Source: Geobacter sp. (GTDB lineage: Bacteria; Desulfobacterota; Desulfuromonadia; Geobacterales; Geobacteraceae). From it: a stretch of 64,000 nt of DNA. Position numbers and translations under genes: made by a program. The notes below the pieces were generated by a model. It did no database searches. It saw only the letters and a list, made by a program, of their open reading frames with translations, and was not told the DNA's origin. Position 1 is the stretch's first letter; each line of letters opens with the position of its first letter. Location: contig DNRQ01000007.1 in NCBI GenBank assembly GCA_003499925.1, positions 7,281 to 71,280 on the forward strand, read 5' to 3'. Shown piece by piece: positions 50,233 through 58,696 of the stretch.

Positions 50233-50724
50233 CTATTTCAGCCGGGCCCTGAAGCCGAGCTCCCCCTCCTTCCCGGCGGGAATCGGGTTCTTGAAGCTCC
50301 AGCGGATGTGGGTGTATTCCTCCGCCCTGGCGGTCCGCTTTTTCCCCTTCTCGGTCTTGACCAGCTTGCCGGGGGTCTCGAAGCTCTTTCCCTTGTCGAA
50401 GGAGAAGGTGATGGTTGCCCCCTCCCCGAAGGCGCTCCCGTCCAGGTAGGTCATGTGCTTGGGGACCGGGTTGCTGATGACGACGTCCTCCGCCGGCGCG
50501 CTCCCGGCGTTTTTGTAATGGTTCGTGAAGACGACCACGTCCCCCGGGACCACTTTTTCGGCGGGGGCGAGGGTAACGCTCTTCTTCCCTTCCTTCACCT
50601 CGACGACTTCCTTCTCCGAGCGTGAGGTAAGCTTCAGTTTGCCGTCCTCTGCAAATGCAGGCGAAAAGCTCGCGGCCGCCAGCAGCAGGGCCAGAGCGGT
50701 ATTGGCGATGCGTGGGAACTTCAT
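50233..50724 (-). CDS. Small exported DUF11-like protein (163 aa)
   Basis: The signal peptide MKFPRIANTALALLLAAASF ends near AFA. One DUF11-type domain follows (PGDVVVFTNHYKNAGSAPAE, then VVISNPVPKHMTYLDGSAFG) and the final block HIRWSFKNPIPAGKEGELGF, the typical last strands. AAGGAG precedes the ATG, and only 14 bases separate it from the upstream gene. A single-domain unit like this could be a capping or adaptor subunit for the larger DUF11 proteins. Confidence 0.75.
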   Translation of the reverse strand: MKFPRIANTALALLLAAASFSPAFAEDGKLKLTSRSEKEVVEVKEGKKSVTLAPAEKVVPGDVVVFTNHYKNAGSAPAEDVVISNPVPKHMTYLDGSAFGEGATITFSFDKGKSFETPGKLVKTEKGKKRTARAEEYTHIRWSFKNPIPAGKEGELGFRARLK

Positions 50725-50738
50725 GGTGCACTCCTTGA

Positions 50739-51713
50739 CTAGTTGATGGTTACCTGGAAGCTGACCGTGCTGGCCGCAGCTCCCGCTGCCACGTTACCCA
50801 GATTCACCGTGACGGTGCTGGGGGTGGTGATGTTGACGTCGCCGGCATCGTCGCTACCCGCATCGGTGAGCGGGGCACCGTTCAGCTGCATGGTGCTGGA
50901 CTTGTAGGTGGTGTTGGCGGGGATCGGGTCGACAATCTTGAGCCCGGTGGCGGTGCCGCTCCCGGAGACGGTAGCCTTGATGCTGTAGGTGACGGTGGCG
51001 CCCGGAACGGCCTGGCTGCCCCCCCAGGGGTCGGCGATCACGGAGGTTTTCTCGAGGGTCACGGTGACCGAGGAGATCACATAGGTACCCTGACCGGAGC
51101 TGGCGCCGTCCACGACGCCGAGAACCGCATCGACGCCGCCGACACCTGCGCCCGGATATGCCGTGCCCAGGATGCCCGAATTGAAGATGTTGGACTGGGC
51201 CTGCACCTGGGTGATACCGGTGTTGGTGTTGGCCGCGGCGGGAATGTCGTTCAGCACGAAAACGGTCAATTCCTGACCGGCCGTCAGTGCGATGGCGGCG
51301 CCGGTGACGTAGGTCTGGTCGCCGGTGTTGTAGGCGCCGTCGCCGGTGCTGTCGAGAACGATGGAGGAGAAGGTGGGATCGAAGCTGTCGCCGGCAATGA
51401 GGTTGTTCACGGTAAGGATGAAGTTGTCCGGTCCGTTACCTTCGTTCTTGATACGGAAGCTGGTGGCCTGGCCCGTGGCGCTGGTTGCGACCGGTACCTG
51501 GCCGCCGTCCATGTTGGTCACCGACACGTTGACGAGCTGGCTCACCTTGAAGGGTGTCGCGGAGGCATTCACGCTGTAGGCTGCGGCCCCCACGTTGTAT
51601 CTAGCGGTGGCGGTGTTGGTGATGCTGACGCCTGCGCCGGTCGCAGCCAGTGCTCCGGTTGCGTACATCATGACGCCGAGTGAGGCTGCTAACCCGAGAA
51701 GTTGTTTCTTCAT
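50739..51713 (-). CDS. Exported DUF11-like repeat protein (324 aa)
   Basis: Signal peptide MKKQLLGLAASLGVMMYATG with cleavage near ALA. Like the 392-residue neighbour, it has an N-terminal domain (VNVSVTNMDGGQVPVATSAT, then TSFRIKNEGNGPDNFILTV) and a C-terminal DUF11 domain (PGATVTYSIKATVSGSGTAT, then GLKIVDPIPANTTYKSS). The ATG at 51713 is preceded by AAAGGAGA; an in-frame upstream codon at 51773 lacks a site. It is the second gene of the set, 206 bases after the first, so an extra promoter there is possible. Confidence 0.75.
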   Translation of the reverse strand: MKKQLLGLAASLGVMMYATGALAATGAGVSITNTATARYNVGAAAYSVNASATPFKVSQLVNVSVTNMDGGQVPVATSATGQATSFRIKNEGNGPDNFILTVNNLIAGDSFDPTFSSIVLDSTGDGAYNTGDQTYVTGAAIALTAGQELTVFVLNDIPAAANTNTGITQVQAQSNIFNSGILGTAYPGAGVGGVDAVLGVVDGASSGQGTYVISSVTVTLEKTSVIADPWGGSQAVPGATVTYSIKATVSGSGTATGLKIVDPIPANTTYKSSTMQLNGAPLTDAGSDDAGDVNITTPSTVTVNLGNVAAGAAASTVSFQVTIN

Positions 51714-51919
51714 TTGTGTCTCCTTTTTTGATTGAAAAAATGAATGAAATGTCCTGCAATAAATGTCCTGCAACTAAAAGTCATCCACCTGCGGTTAAAT
51801 CGTTGCGTCTTAAAATTCCTGCAGCTACCGGGATACTGCAACTGCCATGCAGCGCGTTGTCAGCGCTTTGCTTGCTTCACCTCCCTTGTAAGTTGTCTAA
51901 GCAGCTGATTCCTCCTTTG

Positions 51920-53794
51920 TCAGTTGATGATCACCTTAAACGTGATGCCGAAGTTGGGGTTATTGCTGCCGTCGGAGGCGTTGAACGCCCCGCGCGGCGT
52001 AATGCGGATGTGGGTCACCGCGGGGTCGGCACCGTTGGAGCCGGGTGAGGGAACGTAGTCGAAGTCGGTGCCGCCGTCCCTGGAGAACTGGACGTCGTCG
52101 GTTAGGCTCGCCGCCCCCCCCCAGCTGAAACTGAGCCCGCTGGACGGGGATCCGTCGGCGAACGAGACCGGGGTCGCGCCCAGCATGAGCGAGGTGTGCA
52201 GGGGGATCGGATCGGTGATCACGATGGAGTTCGCATCCGTTGCCCCCCCGCCGGAATTGGTGATCAAAAGCTGGTACAGCATCTCCCCCCCCGGTATGGC
52301 CCGCGGGTTCGCACTGCCGTTTACCGGGTCCCAGTGGTTTTGCACCGTCTTCAGCACGATGATGTTGGGTGGCGGCAGCACGGTCAGGAGAGCCGGGGCG
52401 ACGGTTGCGGGCCCCAGGTTGCCGGTGCTGACCTGGAAGGAGGGACTCGTGTAGGTGCCGACGCTCGCGCTGGTCACGTTGACCGTCACGCTGCAGCTCG
52501 CCCGGGCGGGAATCGTGGCGCCGGTGAGCTGCAGCGAGTTGCCTCCGGGGAGCGCGGTGAGGCTGCCGCCGCAGCTGGAAAGCGCTGCAGTGGTTGCGTG
52601 GTTGACGAGCCCCGACGGGTAGTTGTCGGTGAAGGCGACTTCGGTCGCGTCGAAGCTGTTCGAGTTGCCGAGGGTGATGGTGACCCGGGACGGGGAGCCG
52701 GCGCCGATCGAGGCAGGGGTGAAGCTCTTGGTGCCGGTAGGGACCGGATAGACCAGCAGAGTCGCCTGCGCCGGGATGGTGTTGTAGTCCGGGCCGTCCA
52801 CCTGGAGGTGGTTGGCGCTGGGATGGGCCGGGATCACGTTGACGGCCGTGGCGCTCGCCGTGACGTTCAACGTGATGCTGCAGCTGCCGTTCGCGCTCTT
52901 TTTCCGCTCGGGAATGTTGGCGTTCTCGCTCCCTTTGCGCTTGGGTATGGAGCCGCCGACCAGGGTAAGCGAGCTGTCGCCGGGGGCGAGCGCGCTGGTC
53001 GATCCGGTCCGGTAGACGGCTCCACCGCAGTCGCTGCTCAGGCCGACCGGAGAGGCAACCACGAGCCCCTCCGGGAAGAGGTCCGTGAAGGTGGCCCCGG
53101 ATAGACCCGAGTAGGTCGAGTTGATCAGAGTTATGGTGAGCTGCGAAATCCCCCCGTAGGGTATGCTGCTCGGCAGGAACGATTTATGGATGGCGGGGTG
53201 TCCCACCGAGAGTGTCGCGCTGGCGGAAAGTCCGGTGCCGCCGTTTTCGGAAACGATCGGCGAGGTGCTGTTCGGGTAGTTTCCCGTTGGGGCGGTTACC
53301 TGGACCGAAACGCTGCAGCTCTCATTGGGGGGCAGCGTGACCCCGCTGATGGCGATCTCGGTGCTCCCCGGGGTGGCTCCGGTAACGGTGCCGCCGCAGC
53401 CGTTGACCAGGTCGGGTGGGTCGTCGACCTGGAAAACGCTTCCGCTGGAGAGCAGGGTGTCGCTGACCGCCACGCCGGTCAGCGCGGTGGCGTTGCCGGA
53501 CGGGTTGCCCAGGGTCAGGGTGAGAGTCGAGACGCCGTCGTTGTTGATGGTGCTGGGTGTGAACGATTTGGAGATGGTCGGGGGGGCGGGCGGGGTCGGA
53601 TCCTGTGCCGCACGAGCCGCAGCAGGCAAGAGAAGGCCCGACAGGACGAGCAGAGCGGGCATCGAGAGTGCAGTGCACCGCAGCGTTGCCGACCTGCCAG
53701 TAGCGCCTTGATCTGTGGCAGGCGGGGTGGACGCCGGCGCCTGTTTCTGCCCGCTCGTCACCTGCTGGTATCCGGTAGCTTCAGAAAATATCAA
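51920..53794 (-). CDS. Exported protein with four DUF11 domains (624 aa)
   Basis: A hydrophobic signal segment lies at about residues 45-62 (MPALLVLSGLLLPAAARA). Four DUF11-type domains follow, three with the pattern SFTPSTINNDGVSTLTLTLG and a final one with PGGEMLYQLLITNSGGGATD. Pairs of cysteines recur (NGCGG...ESCSV), probably one disulfide per domain. The start is uncertain: TTG at 53794 opens the frame with a weak site, while an ATG at 53662 would begin right at the signal peptide. One domain carries an odd charged insert made of two related 11-residue units (IPKRKGSENA and NIPERKKSAN, near 52885-52950). First gene of the surface operon. Confidence 0.75.
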   Translation of the reverse strand: MIFSEATGYQQVTSGQKQAPASTPPATDQGATGRSATLRCTALSMPALLVLSGLLLPAAARAAQDPTPPAPPTISKSFTPSTINNDGVSTLTLTLGNPSGNATALTGVAVSDTLLSSGSVFQVDDPPDLVNGCGGTVTGATPGSTEIAISGVTLPPNESCSVSVQVTAPTGNYPNSTSPIVSENGGTGLSASATLSVGHPAIHKSFLPSSIPYGGISQLTITLINSTYSGLSGATFTDLFPEGLVVASPVGLSSDCGGAVYRTGSTSALAPGDSSLTLVGGSIPKRKGSENANIPERKKSANGSCSITLNVTASATAVNVIPAHPSANHLQVDGPDYNTIPAQATLLVYPVPTGTKSFTPASIGAGSPSRVTITLGNSNSFDATEVAFTDNYPSGLVNHATTAALSSCGGSLTALPGGNSLQLTGATIPARASCSVTVNVTSASVGTYTSPSFQVSTGNLGPATVAPALLTVLPPPNIIVLKTVQNHWDPVNGSANPRAIPGGEMLYQLLITNSGGGATDANSIVITDPIPLHTSLMLGATPVSFADGSPSSGLSFSWGGAASLTDDVQFSRDGGTDFDYVPSPGSNGADPAVTHIRITPRGAFNASDGSNNPNFGITFKVIIN

Positions 53795-53874
53795 TTCAGG
53801 GTCTCACTGGTGCATAAACGGCCCGGCAATCCCCCAGCCGTGCGTCGTGCTGACGGCCGGGCTAGCGGTCGTTT

Positions 53875-53952
53875 CCGGCAATCGGCGATGCGGAAATGTC
53901 GGCGGTCCGAGGAGTTGCGCCGCCGGGGTATTCCGCTTTTTGCCTCTGCCGG
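53875..53952 (-). promoter_or_regulatory. Nested three-helix leader hairpin upstream of the DUF11 operon
   Basis: Three perfect 6-bp helices are nested: CCGGCA/TGCCGG outermost, GCGGAA/TTCCGC, then CGGCGG/CCGCCG. Read on the minus strand, the first internal loop has GAGGCAAAAA and the apical loop CGCAACTCCTCGGA, so GAGG could pair with CCTC as a pseudoknot. It lies about 80 bases before the operon start. It lacks the GEMM c-di-GMP riboswitch consensus. A riboswitch or protein-binding leader is a guess from the fold alone. Confidence 0.45.
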
Positions 53953-54467
53953 AGATGGAAAGGGAACTAAATTTATTTTCCTTAATCCGCATCGCTTGCT
54001 GTCCTTCGACCCGGTTTTTCGGGATTTTGCAGTGGTAAAAACGAAGACCCGGTCTATTTCGCGGCATTAGACTGTGGCTTTTCCCGCTATAGCACGGTCA
54101 GGATGGACTCATGAAGCTGAGGCACATTAACAAAACTCTTTGATAATATAAAGATAATTTGCATTTGATAGAGGCAAATCACCCCAAAATACTGAGAAAA
54201 CTTTCTCTTTTGTACTTTGGATCACCGGTTAATGCCACCCAGAGCTAATCCTGCTGCGCACGACTGTTACAGTGGAAGGGGCAACTCTGCATCTTCTGTT
54301 CCGATCATGGTCGTCGAAACGCTGATCCAAAGGTTTCAACGTGGGCTGCAGGTAGCTGATTGATGGAAGGTTTTTTAGACTGGAGGAGTTCGGGAAAAGC
54401 TCGGCAGCTCCCTCCGCTGCAAAGGAGAGAGCTCGGGTGGGGATGGGGTGCGTTTGGGGGAAGGGAT
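53953..54467. other. AT-rich promoter region of the DUF11 operon
   Basis: 54080-54210 is clearly AT-rich (TTTGATAATATAAAGATAA and similar) compared with the surrounding genes and probably holds the operon promoter on the minus strand. I see no gene here. Confidence 0.45.
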
Positions 54468-54751
54468 GTGAAGAACTGAAGCTGACACTATTTCAGGAAT
54501 AACAAAGGCCGATCGAGGGGCATTTTGCCGCCACCCGACCGGCCATTCATCTCGTTCCCAAGCTCCTGCTTGGGAACGCAAATTGTATAGGAAGCTCCGC
54601 TTCAACGCCTCAAAGCTGGAGCTTTGACAGCGATTGCATTCCCAAGCTGGAGCTTGGGAACGAGAAACAGGTGAAGAACTGAAGCTGACACTACTTTCAG
54701 GAACAACAAAGGCCGATCGAGGGGCATTTCGCTGCCACCCGACCGGCCATT
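54468..54751. repeat. Duplicated terminator flanking GTTCCCAAGC palindromes
   Basis: An 80-base stretch at 54468-54547 recurs at 54671-54751 with a few changes. Each copy holds a GGCCGATCG / CGACCGGCC hairpin and TTTGTT, serving as a minus-strand terminator. Between them lie two REP-like palindromes of the type GTTCCCAAGCTCC/GGAGCTTGGGAAC (about 54554-54577 and 54640-54663). The second copy is the terminator of the cytochrome lipoprotein gene; the first has no gene. Confidence 0.8.
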
Positions 54752-54773
54752 GTTCGTTTCCTTTCGTGAGGGA

Positions 54774-55619
54774 TCAGTTCATGTTGAGCAGGATCTTCAC
54801 TGCCGAGATCTCGGCGTCTGCCAGAGTTATCCCCTGGTGCCCTGCGACTCCTGCGCCGAACAGGGTATTCAGCCTGCCCCCCTTGAGCGACAGTTCCGGG
54901 CCGCTTCCTGGAACGGAGTCGAGGCTTCCCAGGGTGTGGCAAGAGGCGCAGATCGCGCCGTAGGTCGCCGAGGCAACCAGCGGCACCGGAACCGGTGCGG
55001 GTAGTATCGGGCCGAAGCTTCCGGTCGTGAAGCTGAAGTTCGCGGCGATGGTGTAGCTCGCTTTCGGGGTAGCGCTGTCGCTGCCGTCCACGACCAGTGC
55101 CGTGAAGGAACCGGAGACCGGGTCGCCGGGATTGCTCCCGTAGGATGTGAAGATAATGCTCCCGCCGGCCGTCTGCAACAGCGTCGAGGGGTGGCCGTTG
55201 AAGAAGTACACCGTTCCCGGGAATGCCGGGGCGCCGCCCGCCGCTCCCCCCAGGGAATAGGCGACGCCCGCGGCTACCGCGCCGGGGTTGGCGATGTCGA
55301 TGCGCGACACGGTCTTGAACTCCTGATCGGTCATGCTGGAGGCGATCGCCGCCCGCAGCACCAGCCCGCTGGTCGACGTGGTGGCGGCCAGGTAGGTCGC
55401 GTTCCCGATGCCGTAATTGTCGCTTGTGATCGCGAAGGAGTTTTCCGCCTGCGGTGCCTGCGGTGAGGCCGGGGTGACGCTGTTTACCGCGGCAGGTGCG
55501 CTGCCGCCGCCACCCCCGCCGCAACCCGAAAAGAGCAGGGCTACCGAGACGACGGCGGCCCTGAATCCGTAACCTATTGCTAAATCGATCCGTCTCGTTT
55601 CTCTGCCTGGGACCTTCAT
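54774..55619 (-). CDS. Monoheme cytochrome c lipoprotein
   Basis: A 281-residue predicted lipoprotein. The signal peptide ends in the lipobox LLFSGC, followed by a glycine run. The body is a beta-rich domain of unknown family (TSDNYGIGNATYLAATTSTS). A single CxxCH heme motif (GAICASCHTL) lies near residue 225 in a C-terminal cytochrome-like region ending LADAEISAVKILLNMN, with possible axial Met. The ATG at 55619 has GAGGGGG upstream. It could be an outer-membrane electron-transfer or sensing lipoprotein. It stands alone between repeats. Confidence 0.75.
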   Translation of the reverse strand: MKVPGRETRRIDLAIGYGFRAAVVSVALLFSGCGGGGGGSAPAAVNSVTPASPQAPQAENSFAITSDNYGIGNATYLAATTSTSGLVLRAAIASSMTDQEFKTVSRIDIANPGAVAAGVAYSLGGAAGGAPAFPGTVYFFNGHPSTLLQTAGGSIIFTSYGSNPGDPVSGSFTALVVDGSDSATPKASYTIAANFSFTTGSFGPILPAPVPVPLVASATYGAICASCHTLGSLDSVPGSGPELSLKGGRLNTLFGAGVAGHQGITLADAEISAVKILLNMN

Positions 55620-55874
55620 GGCGTTGCCCCCTCTGTTCATTGTTGGCTTTTCTATTACACGCAAAGTGCCATAAAAATTCACAACTGGGAGTTCGGTGCA
55701 AGTGGCCGTAATCGCGCGAATTTATCCGCATTGGGCGGAGCCGGCTGAAACCGGTTTTCAAAAAACCGCTGTTCATCGGCTGCACAATGTCTGCTCGTGG
55801 GCCGCAAATGCCTGTCCAAAGCTCGCTCGATGCTTTAAGAGCTCCCCCCTTGGGGGCACTGTCATTAGGTTATC

Positions 55875-55967
55875 CGAGTTAGCGCGGATCTTCCGCTGCT
55901 CAGATCCCTCCCCTTTCAAGGGGGAGGTCAGGAGGGGGATGGGGGTGTTTTTGGCACCGGAGCTACC
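55875..55967. mobile_element. Half copy of the MITE-like element (copy C)
   Basis: Starts GAGTTAGCGCGGATCTTCCG and continues with a CCCTCCCCTTTCAAGGGGGAGG-like stem and GGGATGGGGGTGTTTTTGGC. Over about 90 bases it is nearly identical to the reverse complement of the right half of copy A (15350-15441). The other half and its inverted repeat are absent. The rest of the gap between 55620 and 56242 holds only the promoter regions of the two flanking divergent genes. Confidence 0.65.
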
Positions 55968-56242
55968 CATCCATGGCAGTTGAGCGGCGGGATTTGACCC
56001 GACTCACCCTCCGGGCCGCAACTGCCTGTGCCCCGCCCGATCATTGGAAGTGTACCGCAAAGTTAATAATTGTTAATTCGCCTTCGTCCCGCAGCCCCCT
56101 CGCAAAGGAGCGATTGTAGGGAGATAAATGCCCGCCGCTTCAGCCGCTCCTTGCCGTGAGCGCCGGCTCCCCGGCAGAAAAACATTGTCATCACCCGGTG
56201 GAAGTGATAAAAAGTTGCCTTTCGGTTATTTCCGGGGTGCGC

Positions 56243-57589
56243 ATGGCCTACAGGGACTTACGCGACTTTCTTGCCAGGCTGGATGCGCTGGGCGAACTGC
56301 AACGGGTGGATGCGGAGGTGGACCCGGATCTGGAGATCGCCGCCATCACCGATCGGCACAGCAAGGCGCCGGGTGGCGGCAAGGCGCTGCTGTTTAGCAG
56401 GGTGAAGGGAAGCCGCTATCCGGTGGCAACCAACCTCTACGGCTCCCATGCCCGGATGGCGCTCGCGCTCGAGGTGGCAAGTCTGGGTGAGCTGACCGGC
56501 CGGATGGAGCGGCTGCTCGGCTCTCCCGACGCTGCTCCGCTGCCTGCGCGGGTCGACGGCGCCCCCTGCCAGGAAATAGTGCAGCAGGTCCCGGATCTTC
56601 TGAGCTATCCCTTTCTCAAAAGCTGGCCCGGGGACGGCGGGCGTTTCATCACCCTTCCCCTGGTCTTTACCCAAGATCCCGAAACCGGAGCGGCCAATTG
56701 CGGCATGTACCGGGTCCGGCTCTTCGACGATTCCAGTGCCGGAATCCGCTGGAAACCGGGGAGCGGCGGCTTCGGCCACTGTGAAAAGTATGCGGCTGCC
56801 GGCTTGAAGATGCCGGTGGCGATCGCCGTCGGGGCCATCCCGTCGCTCACGCTCGCTGCGTCCCTTCCCCTGCCGGAGCCCTTCGACGAGCTTTCCTTTG
56901 CCGGGTTTCTGGGGGGGGAGCCGGTCGAGATGACGCGCTGCCTGACCTCGGGGCTGAGCGTTCCGGCCCGTGCGGAGCTGGTGATCGAGGGGCATATCGA
57001 GCCCGGAGAGACCCGCAGCGAGGGGCGCTTCGGCAACCACACCGGCCGCTACGATCAAGGGGAGCAGGTTCCGGTGCTCCGGGTCTCCTGCATCACGCAC
57101 CGCTCGGAGCCGATCTGCCAGGCTACCGTGGTCGGTCCCCCGCCCATGGAGGATTGCTATCTGGCCAAGGCAGCGGAGCGGTTGCTGGTTCCCTTCAGCA
57201 GGAGGCAGTGTCCGGAGATCGTCGATATCACGCTGCCGATGGAGGGGATCTTCCACGGCTGCGCGGTGATCGCCATCAGGAAGACCGTCGCCGGACAGGG
57301 GCGCCGGGTGCTGGAATCGCTTCGGGACAGCGGCTGGCTCAAGAGGGGGAAGCTCCTGGTCGTGGTTGACGCGGCCGATGCGGCGCTGACGCTCCCCCGG
57401 GCCTTCTGGCAGGCGCTGAACGGCGCCCGGTTCCCGCGCGATCTGCTGCTCTCCGAGGGGAGTCTCGGGATCGACGCGACCCGCAAGTTTCCGGAAGAGG
57501 GGGGGGAGCGGGAGTTCCAGGAGCTTGGGCAGGATCCCTTTGTGAGCGCCCTGGTGGAGAGGAGATGGCGGGAATACGGCTTTCTCTGA
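56243..57589 (+). CDS. mqnL: UbiD-family decarboxylase, probable MqnL of the futalosine menaquinone pathway
   Basis: A 448-residue prenyl-FMN-dependent decarboxylase of the UbiD family. It shows MAYRDLRDFLARLDALGELQ at the start, GAIPSLTLAAS, SEGRFGNHTGRYDQGEQ, and a C-terminal SLGIDATRKFPEEGG. It would remove the carboxyl group from the prenylated 6-naphthoate intermediate of menaquinone. The neighbouring UbiA-like, UbiX-like, MqnE and MqnC genes support this over the ubiquinone role. The ATG at 56243 fits the family start; an upstream frame from 56156 is not conserved-looking. Confidence 0.82.
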   Translation: MAYRDLRDFLARLDALGELQRVDAEVDPDLEIAAITDRHSKAPGGGKALLFSRVKGSRYPVATNLYGSHARMALALEVASLGELTGRMERLLGSPDAAPLPARVDGAPCQEIVQQVPDLLSYPFLKSWPGDGGRFITLPLVFTQDPETGAANCGMYRVRLFDDSSAGIRWKPGSGGFGHCEKYAAAGLKMPVAIAVGAIPSLTLAASLPLPEPFDELSFAGFLGGEPVEMTRCLTSGLSVPARAELVIEGHIEPGETRSEGRFGNHTGRYDQGEQVPVLRVSCITHRSEPICQATVVGPPPMEDCYLAKAAERLLVPFSRRQCPEIVDITLPMEGIFHGCAVIAIRKTVAGQGRRVLESLRDSGWLKRGKLLVVVDAADAALTLPRAFWQALNGARFPRDLLLSEGSLGIDATRKFPEEGGEREFQELGQDPFVSALVERRWREYGFL

Positions 57590-57605
57590 ACCTGAAGATT
57601 TTTTC

Positions 57606-57736
57606 GCCACAAAAAGGCACAAAAGACGCAAAAAAAGGCAGGACTTTAACACCGGAAAAACAATTAAGAAGATGCGTTCTTTTTATAATTATAAGAAGAT
57701 TGGTTCTCTTTTGTGCATTTTGTGCCTTTTTGTGGC
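57606..57736. repeat. Perfect 19-bp inverted repeat in an AT-rich spacer
   Basis: GCCACAAAAAGGCACAAAA at 57606-57624 is the exact reverse complement of 57718-57736. Further related strings (TTTTGTGTTTTTTGAGCC) follow to about 57785. The whole 57600-57780 stretch is far more AT-rich than the neighbouring genes. It lies inside the menaquinone cluster between mqnL and mqnP and could form a large hairpin or be a small mobile element. Confidence 0.75.
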
Positions 57737-57826
57737 TAATCTCTTTTATGTCTTTTGTGTTTTTTGAGCCTTTTAGTGGCAAAAGGGGCTGGAAAGGTCG
57801 GTATGAGCAGTCAGGCAGGAGTTGAA

Positions 57827-58696
57827 ATGACAGTATGCGCCAGGGTGCGGGTCTTCCTGGAGATGATCAAGTTTTCCCACACCATTTTCGCACTCCCCTT
57901 TGCCTTCACCGGAGCGCTGCTTGCGGCTGGCGGTCTGCCGACGCTCCCCCAGGTGGGGTGGATCGTCTGCGCCATGGTCGGGGCGCGCACAGCCGCCATG
58001 GGGCTTAACCGCGTCATCGACGCGGAGATCGACGCGAGGAACCCGCGCACCAGCGGGCGCGCCATCCCGGCCGGACTGCTCAGTCGCGGAGCCGTGCTCT
58101 TCTTCATCGCACTTTCCGTGCTCCTGATGCTTTTTGCCGCGCGGATGCTGAACCCGCTCTGCCTCTACCTTTCACCGGTGGCACTCGGCTTCATCCTGCT
58201 CTATTCCTACTGCAAGCGCTTCACCGCCCTGGCGCACGTGGTGCTCGGCATCTGCCTGTCCGGAGCGCCGCTTGGCGCCTGGATCGCCATCCGGGGCGAC
58301 CTGGAACTTCCCGCCTTTCTGCTGGCGCTTGCCGTCCTTTTCTGGGTGGCCGGTTTCGACATCCTCTACGCGCTGCAGGATCTCGATTTCGACCGGCAGA
58401 GCGGGCTGCACTCCATTCCGTCCAAGCTGGGCGTCACCGGCTCGCTCTGGACCGCGCGGCTCTTTCACCTTGCTGCCTGCGGATTCCTGGCTGCGCTCCA
58501 TCTCACCATGAACCTGGGCCCCTTCTTTCTGGTCGGCCTGGTTGCCACCTGCGGCATGCTGCTGTATGAGCACTGGCTTTTGCGCCGCGGCAACCTCGAC
58601 TGTCTCGATGCCGCCTTTTTCAACATGAACGGCTACATCAGCGTGACCCTCTTTCTCGCCACGCTTTTCGATACCCTGACAGGCGGCGCGGCGTGA
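57827..58696 (+). CDS. mqnP: UbiA-family prenyltransferase, probable MqnP
   Basis: A 289-residue membrane protein with about eight helices. The first aspartate-rich motif is NRVIDAEIDARNPRT, the second [36 protein letters not shown] is the conserved loop between them. It should attach the polyprenyl chain to 6-carboxy-naphthoate derivatives in the futalosine route. The start at 57827 is favoured by AGGAG six bases upstream; earlier in-frame ATG codons at 57755 and 57803 lie in or near the repeat. It overlaps the next gene by four bases. The segment 58166-58246 is copied exactly, inverted, at 35380-35460. Confidence 0.85.
   Translation: MTVCARVRVFLEMIKFSHTIFALPFAFTGALLAAGGLPTLPQVGWIVCAMVGARTAAMGLNRVIDAEIDARNPRTSGRAIPAGLLSRGAVLFFIALSVLLMLFAARMLNPLCLYLSPVALGFILLYSYCKRFTALAHVVLGICLSGAPLGAWIAIRGDLELPAFLLALAVLFWVAGFDILYALQDLDFDRQSGLHSIPSKLGVTGSLWTARLFHLAACGFLAALHLTMNLGPFFLVGLVATCGMLLYEHWLLRRGNLDCLDAAFFNMNGYISVTLFLATLFDTLTGGAA

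Noticed and set aside
53875..53952. GEMM-type c-di-GMP riboswitch
   Set aside because: The loop has GGCAAA and GCGCAA strings that recall GEMM, but the GNRA tetraloop, receptor and stem spacing are missing. Kept only as an unnamed leader fold.
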